The notes under the pieces are model-generated. The model was not told the origin of the DNA. It was given only the letters and a program-made list of their open reading frames with translations, and searched no databases. The translations under genes were made by a program, and so were the position numbers. A DNA stretch of 9,807 nucleotides, taken from contig NVTJ01000004.1 in the NCBI GenBank assembly GCA_002401545.1, positions 31,439 through 41,245 on the forward strand, read 5' to 3'. Source of the stretch: Alphaproteobacteria bacterium (lineage in GTDB: Bacteria; Pseudomonadota; Alphaproteobacteria; Sphingomonadales; Emcibacteraceae). Positions 1-6,393 of this stretch are shown here, piece after piece (position 1 is the stretch's first letter; the number at the start of each line of letters is the position of its first letter).

Positions 1-917
1 TCTTTTATGGCAAGGTGCGAAATCTCAAGAGCCTCCTTAGGGCCAACGATAACCTGTCTCACGTCCGGCAGGAGCCTGATCACATAAAGCGGATCACGGC
101 CCCCGATACCCAGTCCCTTGCGCTGGCCAATGGTGTAATGGATGATACCCCGGTGCCGGCCAAGGACTTCGCCGTCCCGGTGAATGATGTCACCCGGCTC
201 CGAAGCCCCGGGGCGCAGGCGTTCAATGACACTGGCATAATTTCCATTGGGGACAAAACAAATATCCTGACTGTCCGGTTTGTCCGCGACCTGAAGACCG
301 TATTTTTCCGCCAGCCTGCGCACATCATCTTTTTCCATGCCCCCCAGCGGAAAACGCAGGTAATCCAGTTGTTCCTGAGTGGTCGCAAACAGGAAATAGC
401 TCTGGTCCCGCCGGTCATCAACCGCCCGGTACATCTGGCCATGGTCACCCGATATTGCCCACCGCACATAATGACCGGTGGCCAAGACGTCCGCATTCAG
501 GTCCCGGGCTGTTTCCAGCAAATCCTTGAATTTAACTTCCTGATTACAGCGGATACAAGGAATGGGAGTTTCGCCCCGGATATAGCTGTCGGCAAATTCC
601 TCCATCACCGAATCCTGAAACCGGCTTTCATAATCCAGAACATAATGGGGAATGCCGATCGCCTCTGCCACGCGCCGGGCATCATGGATGTCCTGACCGG
701 CACAGCAGGCACCTTTTTTCTGAACCGCAATGCCGTGATCGTAAAGTTGAAGCGTGATCCCCACCACGTCATAGCCCTCGTCCTTGAGCATCGCCGCCAC
801 CACCGAACTGTCCACCCCACCGGACATGGCAACCACCACCCGCGTATCCGCAGGGAATTTGGCAATGCCCAGGGAATTGATCCCCGTGTCGGCTATAAGT
901 TCCGCATATTCAGTCAT
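1..917 (-). CDS. mnmA: tRNA-specific 2-thiouridylase MnmA (3' end cut by window edge)
   Basis: MnmA uses ATP and persulfide sulfur to make 2-thiouridine at wobble position 34 of tRNA-Lys, -Glu and -Gln in the cytoplasm. The visible part is 305 residues of a family usually about 360-400 long; the frame is still open at base 1. It shows the PP-loop SGGVDSS (residues 32-38), the ACCAGQDIHDARRVAE segment (about 70-85), the catalytic cysteine region PCIRCNQ (C121, C124), ATGHY (146-150), the second catalytic cysteine in DSQDICF (C220), and the YTIGQRKGLG loop (261-270). The ATG at 915-917 gives the N-terminal extension before the PP-loop that is common in alphaproteobacterial MnmA. A start at Met31 would remove the first beta strand. 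No Shine-Dalgarno sequence precedes this ATG, so the message may be leaderless. The gene is divergent from the DUF188 gene at 1032. Confidence 0.97.
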   Translation of the reverse strand, partial: MTEYAELIADTGINSLGIAKFPADTRVVVAMSGGVDSSVVAAMLKDEGYDVVGITLQLYDHGIAVQKKGACCAGQDIHDARRVAEAIGIPHYVLDYESRFQDSVMEEFADSYIRGETPIPCIRCNQEVKFKDLLETARDLNADVLATGHYVRWAISGDHGQMYRAVDDRRDQSYFLFATTQEQLDYLRFPLGGMEKDDVRRLAEKYGLQVADKPDSQDICFVPNGNYASVIERLRPGASEPGDIIHRDGEVLGRHRGIIHYTIGQRKGLGIGGRDPLYVIRLLPDVRQVIVGPKEALEISHLAIK

Positions 918-925
918 AGGGGCGA

Positions 926-952
926 AATATAGCATATATATGTCAACCGCAA
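926..952 (-). promoter_or_regulatory. Possible mnmA promoter with extended -10
   Basis: On the minus strand TATATT (931-926) is preceded by TG plus one base, forming an extended -10 of the form TGnTATATT. A weak -35 candidate TTGCGG lies at 952-947 with a short 15-bp spacer. A perfect TTGACA (946-941) is also present, but only 9 bp from this -10, which is too close to pair with it. The -10 ends 8 bp before the mnmA ATG, so transcription would begin about at the start codon. The 10-bp palindrome CATATATATG (933-942) sits in the spacer. This is assigned by eye only. Confidence 0.3.
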
Positions 953-1021
953 GAGAAGATTGAATAATCAGGCTTAAATTAAAGTTCATTGCGGAATTGA
1001 CCCCCCATTGCCGGGCAGTGT

Positions 1022-1027
1022 AGAAGG
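1022..1027 (+). promoter_or_regulatory. Ribosome binding site fixing the DUF188 gene start
   Basis: AGAAGG lies 4 nt before the ATG at 1032. The in-frame TTG at 1008 has no comparable upstream site, and the eight residues it would add do not resemble family sequence. The ATG is therefore preferred. The spacing is on the short side. Confidence 0.6.
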
Positions 1028-1031
1028 GCCT

Positions 1032-1493
1032 ATGACTAATATAAACCAAATTTCTATCTATGTGGATGCCGATGCCTGTCCGGTGAAGGAAGAGATTCTT
1101 AAAGTTTCCTACCGCCATAAACTCACCGTTTATATTGTCAGTAATCAGTGGATGCGGCTGGCCGTTGGCCCCCTCGTCCGGAAAATCGTCGTCGCCGAAG
1201 GAGCGGACGCCGCTGATGATTGGATCGCGGACCATATGGACCAGAAAAGCATCATCATAACCGCTGACATTTTGCTGGCAAAACGGTGTCTTGACGCCGG
1301 TGCCGTTGTCATCGGGCCAACGGGCAAGGCCTTCTCCCCGGACAATATCGGTATGGCCGTTGCCATGCGCGACCTTAAAGCGCATATGAGGGAAACCGGG
1401 GAAAGCAAAGGCTATAATCCCAGTTTCACCAAGGCCGATAAATCACGTTTTCTTCAGGCCCTTGAAAGTGCCATACAGTTAAAGCTGAGATGA
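1032..1493 (+). CDS. YaiI/YqxD family protein (UPF0178, DUF188)
   Basis: A 153-residue cytoplasmic protein of the DUF188 (YaiI/YqxD) family, which is widespread in bacteria and has no established biochemical role. The fold has been grouped with PIN-like nuclease domains, so a nuclease activity is possible but unproven. Family hallmarks seen here are the N-terminal YVDADACPVKEEI (residues 10-22), VSNQ (36-39), the acidic GADAADDWI (57-65), ITADILLAKRCLDAGA (from about 76), and the glycine-rich GPTGKAFSPDNIG segment followed by a MRDL helix. The conserved aspartates D12, D14, D59, D62, D63 and D79 would be the candidate metal site under the PIN-like model. Length is normal for the family. The start is chosen at ATG 1032 on ribosome-binding-site evidence. 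The last 15 bp overlap the 3' end of cysNC on the opposite strand. No function is assigned. Confidence 0.93.
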   Translation: MTNINQISIYVDADACPVKEEILKVSYRHKLTVYIVSNQWMRLAVGPLVRKIVVAEGADAADDWIADHMDQKSIIITADILLAKRCLDAGAVVIGPTGKAFSPDNIGMAVAMRDLKAHMRETGESKGYNPSFTKADKSRFLQALESAIQLKLR

Positions 1494-3404
1494 CAGATAT
1501 TGCTCTTCGATCCGGGCAATCACTGCATCGGCGGCCTCTTCTGCGGTCATATTTCCCGTATGTAGATGAATATCTGCCCGTTCCGGCGGCTCGTAGGGGC
1601 TGTCAAAGCCGGTAAAATTCTTGATTTCGCCGCTTCTGGCTTTCTTGTACAGACCTTTGGGGTCACGCTGTTCACAAATCTCAATGGGGGTATCCACAAA
1701 GACCTCAATGAACTCACCTTCTTCCATCATATCGCGCACCATGCGCCGTTCCGCGCAGAAGGGCGATATAAAGGCGGTGAGCACAATCAATCCCGCATCG
1801 ATCATTAATTTGGATACCTCACCCACACGGCGGATGTTTTCCACCCGGTCCGCATCGACAAAACCCAGATCCTTATTTAACCCATGGCGCACATTATCTC
1901 CATCCAGAAGATAAGTATGTTTGCCCCGGACATGCAGTTTCTTCTCAACCAGATTGGCAATGGTGGATTTTCCCGATGCACTAAGCCCCGTGAACCACAG
2001 TACCACGGGCTTCTGACGTTTTTGTGAGGCGCGTGCATCCTTATGCACATCCACCGCCTGCCAGTGAACATTTGTCGCCCGGCGCAGACCAAAATCTATC
2101 ATGCCCGCCGCCACCGTTACATTGGTGATTTTATCAATCATGATAAAGGCACCGAGGACCGGATTATCATCATAGGAATCAAAGACGATGGCCTCATCAA
2201 GGCTTAAATTACACACCCCGACCTCATTCAGTTCCAGCGTTTTACCGGCTTCATGTTCCAGCGAGTTGATATTCACCTTGTATTTCAGCTCGGTCACTTC
2301 ACCGGCGACGGTTTTATTGGTGGTCTTGATCAGATAGGGCCGTCCCGGCAGCAACGGCTGGTCATGCATCCAGATGATATGGGCCTGAAACTGATCGGTG
2401 GACGCCGGTCTCTGGTCAATCTCTGCCAGCACATCACCGCGCGAAACGTCAATCTCGTCTTCCAGGGTGAGCGTTACCGCCTGATCCGCTACCGCCTGAT
2501 CCCATTCACCATCATAGGTAACTATGGATTTCACGCGGCTGGTTTTACCACTGGGCAAAGCAATCACACTGTCGCCGGGTTTGACGGTACCCGATGCGAT
2601 GGTGCCTGAAAAACCGCGAAAATCCAGATTGGGACGATTGACCCACTGAACCGGCAGACGAAAAGGATTTTCCGCCGACTGTCTTGAAACCTCAATGGTC
2701 TCCAGCACCGTCATCAATGTGGGACCGGCATACCAGTCCATTCTGGTGCTGGCATCCATGATATTGTCACCCTTCAGCGCCGAAAGAGGGACAAATGTAA
2801 TGCTCTCAAAATTCAGACTTGTGGCAAACTCAGAATATTCCTGTTCAATGTCGTCAAAGACTTTCCCGGAATAATCCACCAGATCCATTTTGTTGATCGC
2901 CACAATCACATGGCGTATGCCAAGCAGGTTGACAATGTAACTGTGCCGCCGGGTCTGGGTCAGTACACCCTTGCGGGCATCAATCAGGATAACCGCCACA
3001 TCCGCCGATGAAGCCCCGGTGGCCATATTGCGGGTATATTGCTCATGCCCCGGCGTATCGGCGACAATGAATTTACGCTTGTCGGTGGCGAAGAAGCGGT
3101 AGGCCACATCAATGGTGATGCCCTGCTCCCGTTCCGCAGCCAAACCATCCACCAACAGGGCAAAATCAAGATCACCGCCCTGAGTGCCGATCTTTTTACT
3201 GTCACTTTCAAGATCCGCCAACTGATCTTCAAAAATAAGTTTTGAATCATACAGCAGGCGGCCAATCAGGGTTGATTTACCGTCATCCACACTGCCGCAT
3301 GTAATGAAGCGCAGGAAACTTTTATGCTCCTGCTCGTGAAGATATCCTTCAATGTCATTGGCAATTTGTTCTGACTGCTGAACCTCGTAAGATTTTTTGG
3401 TCAT
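1479..3404 (-). CDS. cysNC: Bifunctional sulfate adenylyltransferase subunit 1 / adenylylsulfate kinase CysNC
   Basis: This 641-residue cytoplasmic fusion catalyses two steps of sulfate activation. The CysN half is the GTPase that drives ATP sulfurylase (sulfate + ATP to APS) together with CysD. The CysC half phosphorylates APS to PAPS. CysN motifs are the P-loop GSVDDGKS (37-44), GIT (95-97), DTPGH (116-120), NKMD (171-174) and SAL (208-210), followed by two EF-Tu-like beta-barrel domains (about 245-440). The kinase half starts near 465 and has P-loop GLSASGKS (473-480), DGDNVRHGLNKDLGF (501-515) and the ISPF loop (546-549) carrying the serine that is phosphorylated in some homologues. All key residues are present in both halves, and the length is typical of CysN-CysC (NodQ-type) fusions. 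It overlaps cysD by 1 nt (TGATG), and its ribosome binding site lies inside cysD, so the two are translationally coupled. The 3' end overlaps the convergent DUF188 gene. Confidence 0.97.
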   Translation of the reverse strand: MTKKSYEVQQSEQIANDIEGYLHEQEHKSFLRFITCGSVDDGKSTLIGRLLYDSKLIFEDQLADLESDSKKIGTQGGDLDFALLVDGLAAEREQGITIDVAYRFFATDKRKFIVADTPGHEQYTRNMATGASSADVAVILIDARKGVLTQTRRHSYIVNLLGIRHVIVAINKMDLVDYSGKVFDDIEQEYSEFATSLNFESITFVPLSALKGDNIMDASTRMDWYAGPTLMTVLETIEVSRQSAENPFRLPVQWVNRPNLDFRGFSGTIASGTVKPGDSVIALPSGKTSRVKSIVTYDGEWDQAVADQAVTLTLEDEIDVSRGDVLAEIDQRPASTDQFQAHIIWMHDQPLLPGRPYLIKTTNKTVAGEVTELKYKVNINSLEHEAGKTLELNEVGVCNLSLDEAIVFDSYDDNPVLGAFIMIDKITNVTVAAGMIDFGLRRATNVHWQAVDVHKDARASQKRQKPVVLWFTGLSASGKSTIANLVEKKLHVRGKHTYLLDGDNVRHGLNKDLGFVDADRVENIRRVGEVSKLMIDAGLIVLTAFISPFCAERRMVRDMMEEGEFIEVFVDTPIEICEQRDPKGLYKKARSGEIKNFTGFDSPYEPPERADIHLHTGNMTAEEAADAVIARIEEQYLSSQL

Positions 3405-4306
3405 CAGAAATAGCCCTCCTGTTTCTTCTGCTCCATGGAGGAATTTGCGTCCTTGTCAATGGCCCGGCCCTGTCGCTCGGACGTTTTGGTCAGCAGCATT
3501 TCCTGAATGATCTCAGGCAATGTCGTTGCCGTCGATTCCACCGCCCCGGTGAGCGGATAGCATCCCAAGGTGCGGAAGCGCACCATCTTCATTTCCGGTT
3601 CTTCGCCGGGCAATAAAGGCATACGGTCATCATCAACCATCACCAGCATACCGTCCCGCGTCACCACCGGACGCATCGCCGCCAGATAAAGCGGCACAAT
3701 GGGGATATTCTCCAGATGGATATATTGCCAGATATCAAGCTCGGTCCAGTTGGACAACGGGAACACCCGCATGCTTTCGCCTTTTTGAATCCGGTTATTA
3801 TAGATATTCCACAACTCAGGCCGTTGATTTTTGGGGTCCCAGCGGTGCTGGGCCGAGCGGAAGGAAAAAATACGTTCTTTCGCCCGTGATTTTTCCTCAT
3901 CCCGACGCGCCCCGCCAAAGGCCGCATCAAAACCATATTTATCAAGCGCCTGTTTCAACCCTTGAGTCTTCATGACATCCGTATGAACGGCTGAACCATG
4001 AGAAAAAGGTCCGATGCCCTGTTCAACGCCTTGGGCATTAATATGGACGATCAGGTCCAGATCATTCTCCGCCACAAACCTCTCGCGGAATTCTATCATC
4101 TCGCGGAATTTCCATGTGGTGTCCACATGCATAAGGGGGAATGGCAGTTTTGACGGATAAAAGGCCTTCATGGCCAGATGCAGCATCACACTGCTGTCCT
4201 TGCCTATGGAATAGAGCATCACCGGATTATCGCAGGTCGCCACGACCTCACGCATGATATGAATAGATTCCGCTTCAAGACGCTGAAGATGGGTGAGTAT
4301 GGTCAT
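3404..4306 (-). CDS. cysD: Sulfate adenylyltransferase subunit 2 CysD
   Basis: CysD is the catalytic small subunit of ATP sulfurylase. It forms APS from sulfate and ATP in a complex with the CysN GTPase, the entry step of assimilatory sulfur metabolism. The protein has 300 residues, essentially the same as the roughly 302 of E. coli CysD. It shows the PP-loop SIGKDSS (33-39), HVDTTWKFREM (60-70), the HGSAVHTD region (103-110), GGARRDEEKSRAKER (131-145), HRWDPKNQRPELW, VFPLSNWTELDIW, RFRTLGCYPLTGAVES, and the conserved C-terminal tail ending EGYF. The ATG at 4306 gives an N-terminus that aligns with known CysD (THLQRLEAESIHI). Its ribosome binding site is weak. It is the first gene of the cysD-cysNC operon, downstream of a 144-bp AT-rich spacer that probably carries the promoter. 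No CysH/CysI reductase genes are visible in the window. Confidence 0.97.
   Translation of the reverse strand: MTILTHLQRLEAESIHIMREVVATCDNPVMLYSIGKDSSVMLHLAMKAFYPSKLPFPLMHVDTTWKFREMIEFRERFVAENDLDLIVHINAQGVEQGIGPFSHGSAVHTDVMKTQGLKQALDKYGFDAAFGGARRDEEKSRAKERIFSFRSAQHRWDPKNQRPELWNIYNNRIQKGESMRVFPLSNWTELDIWQYIHLENIPIVPLYLAAMRPVVTRDGMLVMVDDDRMPLLPGEEPEMKMVRFRTLGCYPLTGAVESTATTLPEIIQEMLLTKTSERQGRAIDKDANSSMEQKKQEGYF
3415..3420 (-). promoter_or_regulatory. Ribosome binding site of cysNC within cysD
   Basis: A perfect AGGAGG on the minus strand lies 10 nt before the cysNC ATG (3404-3402), inside the last codons of cysD. Together with the TGATG stop/start overlap it supports translational coupling of the two ATP sulfurylase subunits. 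Confidence 0.75.
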
Positions 4307-4351
4307 AGAGCAAAATAATCCCGATGAAATTTATATGAAGTCTAGAGTCTT

Positions 4352-4365
4352 TCTATATCTATAGA
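4352..4365. promoter_or_regulatory. Perfect 6-2-6 palindrome upstream of cysD (candidate operator)
   Basis: TCTATA and TATAGA form a perfect inverted repeat around a 2-bp centre, 46 bp upstream of the cysD ATG and inside the likely promoter region. A nearby direct repeat of AGTCT (4339-4343 and 4346-4350) makes this the most structured part of the spacer. It could bind a sulfur-responsive regulator, but no regulator gene is in view. AT-rich palindromes also arise by chance, so confidence is low. Confidence 0.3.
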
Positions 4366-4383
4366 CAATTTTACAAATTTCAA
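4356..4383 (-). promoter_or_regulatory. Possible cysD-cysNC promoter
   Basis: On the minus strand TTGAAA (4383-4378) and TAGATA (4361-4356) are separated by 16 bp, a reasonable sigma-70-type pair. It would leave a leader of roughly 40 nt before the cysD ATG at 4306. The -10 overlaps the palindrome at 4352-4365. The spacer 4307-4450 is strongly AT-rich compared with the flanking genes, so several other hexamer pairs could be proposed. Confidence 0.3.
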
Positions 4384-4450
4384 GTATTAACATAGAATAT
4401 AAGTGGTTAATTTTATTTAACTATTTTTTTATGTATAAAATCCGGATATA

Positions 4451-5341
4451 TCACGGCATTCTCTTATGCGCGGTGACTTCTATTTCCACTTTAGCCCCCT
4501 CCGCCGCAAGTTCAACAATGATCGTCGTATTGGTGGGAAGTACGTCGCCCAAATACTGCCGAAGTTTTTGTGACATGGCAGCAACATATTTTTTATCGGT
4601 CAGGAAACTTCTCACCCGGACAATATCGGCCAGTGAAGAATTGGCCTGCGTCAGGGCCCGGGTAATATTCTGGAAAATATAATCCATCTGCAGATCAAAA
4701 CTTTCCGGTATTGCCTTGTCTTTCGGGTTAAAGCCAACCGTTCCCGAGACAAATACCCAATCATCCTCCACAACAGCACGGGAATAAGCCGCCATCTTTT
4801 CCCATTTGGAACCGGAAGAAATAAGTTTTCTCCCCCGGAATACCGTCTGTTTTCCCTGACTGGAATATTTACTGGCATGGGCGCCGCGCCACCTGAAAAA
4901 TTCAACAATATAACCGCCGGGATCGATAATCTGGAATTCTTCAATCATGCCGCCGGAGCTTATTCTTATGCCATGAATCATGGAAACGCCTTCATCGTCC
5001 TTCAAACGGTCATACCATTCTTCAAGCTGTTCCGTTTCCAGAGACAACATAACGCCTTTGTCCTTTGCCGGTTTCAATGATCCGCCCGAGGCATTGACCA
5101 AACCCAATCTGGAACCACCATTCAGGGTAAAGAAGACAACCCACTTCTCGTCCACACTTCTGACCAGTCCAAGTTTATTCTCATACCAGTCTGCCGCCTT
5201 GCGCAGATCATGATAATAAAAAAACGGTACCGTGGCGGTAATTCCGGGGTGTGGCTCTTTGGTCCCCGCATCAACAGCGGGAATATACAATAGCTGTAGC
5301 CCAAGAATAATCCCTGTCAGGATACCCGGTATTATTTTCAT
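4451..5341 (-). CDS. Exported two-domain protein: VOC (glyoxalase-like) domain fused to RidA/YjgF-like domain
   Basis: A 296-residue protein with three parts. Residues 1-25 are a Sec signal peptide: one lysine, a hydrophobic stretch (about 4-22), and a V-D-A cleavage site before G26; no lipobox cysteine follows. Residues about 34-150 resemble the vicinal oxygen chelate fold, with FYYHDLRKAADWYENKLGLV and the terminal DPGGYIVEFF, where E147 matches a usual VOC metal ligand. The first-strand histidine ligand is not obvious. Residues about 171-293 are RidA/YjgF-like: SGSKWEKMAAYSRAV, FVSGTVG (197-203), the ALTQANSSLADIVRVRSFLTD helix-strand, and the end VEIEVTAHKR. RidA imine deaminases need an arginine in a P-A-R motif; here it reads P-T-N (N271), so classic 2-aminoacrylate deaminase activity is unlikely. 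This matches an uncharacterised RidA subgroup with Asn at that site. An AGGA site (5352-5349) lies 7 nt before the ATG. The gene follows the PhyH gene by 66 bp and is last in the cluster. Function unknown. Confidence 0.85.
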   Translation of the reverse strand: MKIIPGILTGIILGLQLLYIPAVDAGTKEPHPGITATVPFFYYHDLRKAADWYENKLGLVRSVDEKWVVFFTLNGGSRLGLVNASGGSLKPAKDKGVMLSLETEQLEEWYDRLKDDEGVSMIHGIRISSGGMIEEFQIIDPGGYIVEFFRWRGAHASKYSSQGKQTVFRGRKLISSGSKWEKMAAYSRAVVEDDWVFVSGTVGFNPKDKAIPESFDLQMDYIFQNITRALTQANSSLADIVRVRSFLTDKKYVAAMSQKLRQYLGDVLPTNTTIIVELAAEGAKVEIEVTAHKRMP

Positions 5342-5407
5342 GCTCTGATCCTTTCATGATCATTTCAGGTCAATGGGCAAGCGCTATCATCAAATACTGT
5401 TAAGATA

Positions 5408-6271
5408 TTACCTGCGGGGCCACACGCGGGGAAACAAGTCCCCGGAAAAAACATCTCCATCCTTAAAATTTATATCAGGAACAGTGTCCATAACCTTTTT
5501 ATTTTCCAGAAATGTTCCCGGACGACTGTCAAAGGTCACATCATCGCCCAGATAGCGCAGGGCCAGGCCACGGCGGCGACCTGTCATTGATTTATTGCCA
5601 GAGGCATAATGCAACGTCAGAGGATGATGAATGAGAACATCGCCAGGCTCCATTTCCCAACTCAGGATTTCATATTTATCCCGGTCCGCCTCTATATCCG
5701 GCAGCGGTTCAAGCCCTGCCTTGGCATAAATATCAGCAAAACCGGTTTTATCACCAAATGTGCTCGGCGCAAAAAGTTTGCCCCATTTGTGGGAACCTTT
5801 AACGTAAACCACGACACCACTTTCCTCATTGGCAGGATCAAACGGCACCCATACGGAAATGACATCATTACCCCGCACCGGCCAATAGGACAGGTCTTGA
5901 TGCCAGGGGGTGGGTTCTGCCGTATTGGGTTCTTTCACCAGCAACTGATCATAAAAGAAATTCAGGCATGTCGCCTTCATCACCTGGGCCGCAATTTCCG
6001 GCAGGGGCGAGTCCCTCATGAAAGCCTTGAATACCGGGTCCCGCCACCAAATGAAAAAATCACCGTAATAGCGCCCTTTCCCACCCTGAGGCGTATATTC
6101 GACAGAGGCATTGCCCGGGTTATTCAAAATACGCTCCACTGCCTCCCGCATAACCTCGATCCATTCCATAGGCAGCACACCGCGAAGAACATGAGCACCA
6201 TTCTGCTCATAAGCCGCAATTTCTTCATCTGTGATATCCCGGCATAACCGCTCAGGCAAAGATTTATACAT
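5408..6271 (-). CDS. Phytanoyl-CoA dioxygenase (PhyH) family Fe(II)/2-oxoglutarate oxygenase
   Basis: A 287-residue soluble protein of the PhyH family, members of which hydroxylate small molecules using Fe(II), O2 and 2-oxoglutarate. The iron triad is visible: the HxD pair H124/D126 in TPWHQDLSYWP and the distal H221 in LTLHYASGN. A candidate 2-oxoglutarate-binding arginine (R232/R233) follows about 11 residues later in GRRRGLALRYLGDD. Other family signatures are GRYYGDFFIWW (66-76), FYDQLLVKEP (106-115), VWVPFDPANEESG (140-152), YVKGSHKWGKLF and EPGDVLIHHPLTLH. The iron-binding residues are intact, so it is probably an active oxygenase. It is not an obvious ectoine hydroxylase, and the substrate is unknown. 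A strong AGGAGG (6285-6280) lies 8 nt before the ATG. It lies 122 bp downstream of the alcohol dehydrogenase gene on the same strand and upstream of the VOC-RidA gene, so it may act on an intermediate of that cluster. Confidence 0.92.
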   Translation of the reverse strand: MYKSLPERLCRDITDEEIAAYEQNGAHVLRGVLPMEWIEVMREAVERILNNPGNASVEYTPQGGKGRYYGDFFIWWRDPVFKAFMRDSPLPEIAAQVMKATCLNFFYDQLLVKEPNTAEPTPWHQDLSYWPVRGNDVISVWVPFDPANEESGVVVYVKGSHKWGKLFAPSTFGDKTGFADIYAKAGLEPLPDIEADRDKYEILSWEMEPGDVLIHHPLTLHYASGNKSMTGRRRGLALRYLGDDVTFDSRPGTFLENKKVMDTVPDINFKDGDVFSGDLFPRVWPRR

Positions 6272-6393
6272 TTTGAGACCCTCCTCATAAGCTCATTGGC
6301 CTCACTATCCCACACCCGCAGAATAAATCCAGTTATAGTTTGGGTTATGGTGGTGGAAACATTCTGATGCTCCCCAGACTCACATCATTACCC

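Noticed and set aside
15..932. Long plus-strand open frame (305 codons) opposite mnmA
   Set aside because: It is fully antisense to an unmistakable MnmA, and its translation has no recognisable motifs and many His, Arg and Pro residues typical of a shadow frame.
941..946. Perfect TTGACA on the minus strand upstream of mnmA as a -35 box
   Set aside because: The base run 17 bp further on is GC-rich and has no -10, and the nearest TATATT is only 9 bp away. It is noted only as part of the ambiguous promoter region.
1008..1010. TTG as the start codon of the DUF188 gene
   Set aside because: It lacks a suitably spaced ribosome binding site and adds eight non-conserved residues; the ATG at 1032 has AGAAGG just upstream.
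2203..2213. The word GGCTTAAATT found both here and near 971 as a shared regulatory site
   Set aside because: One copy is inside the cysNC coding region, and a 10-base match in about 10 kb may well be coincidence.
4406..4430. Small hairpin GTTAA/TTAAC followed by a T-run on the plus strand, terminator-like
   Set aside because: The stem is only 5 bp and almost all A-T, and no plus-strand gene ends there. On the minus strand, where the VOC-RidA gene ends, the T-run is on the wrong side.
5609..6247. Plus-strand open frame of 212 codons opposite the PhyH gene
   Set aside because: It is antisense to a protein with an intact iron site and strong ribosome binding site, and it shows no domain or ribosome binding site of its own.
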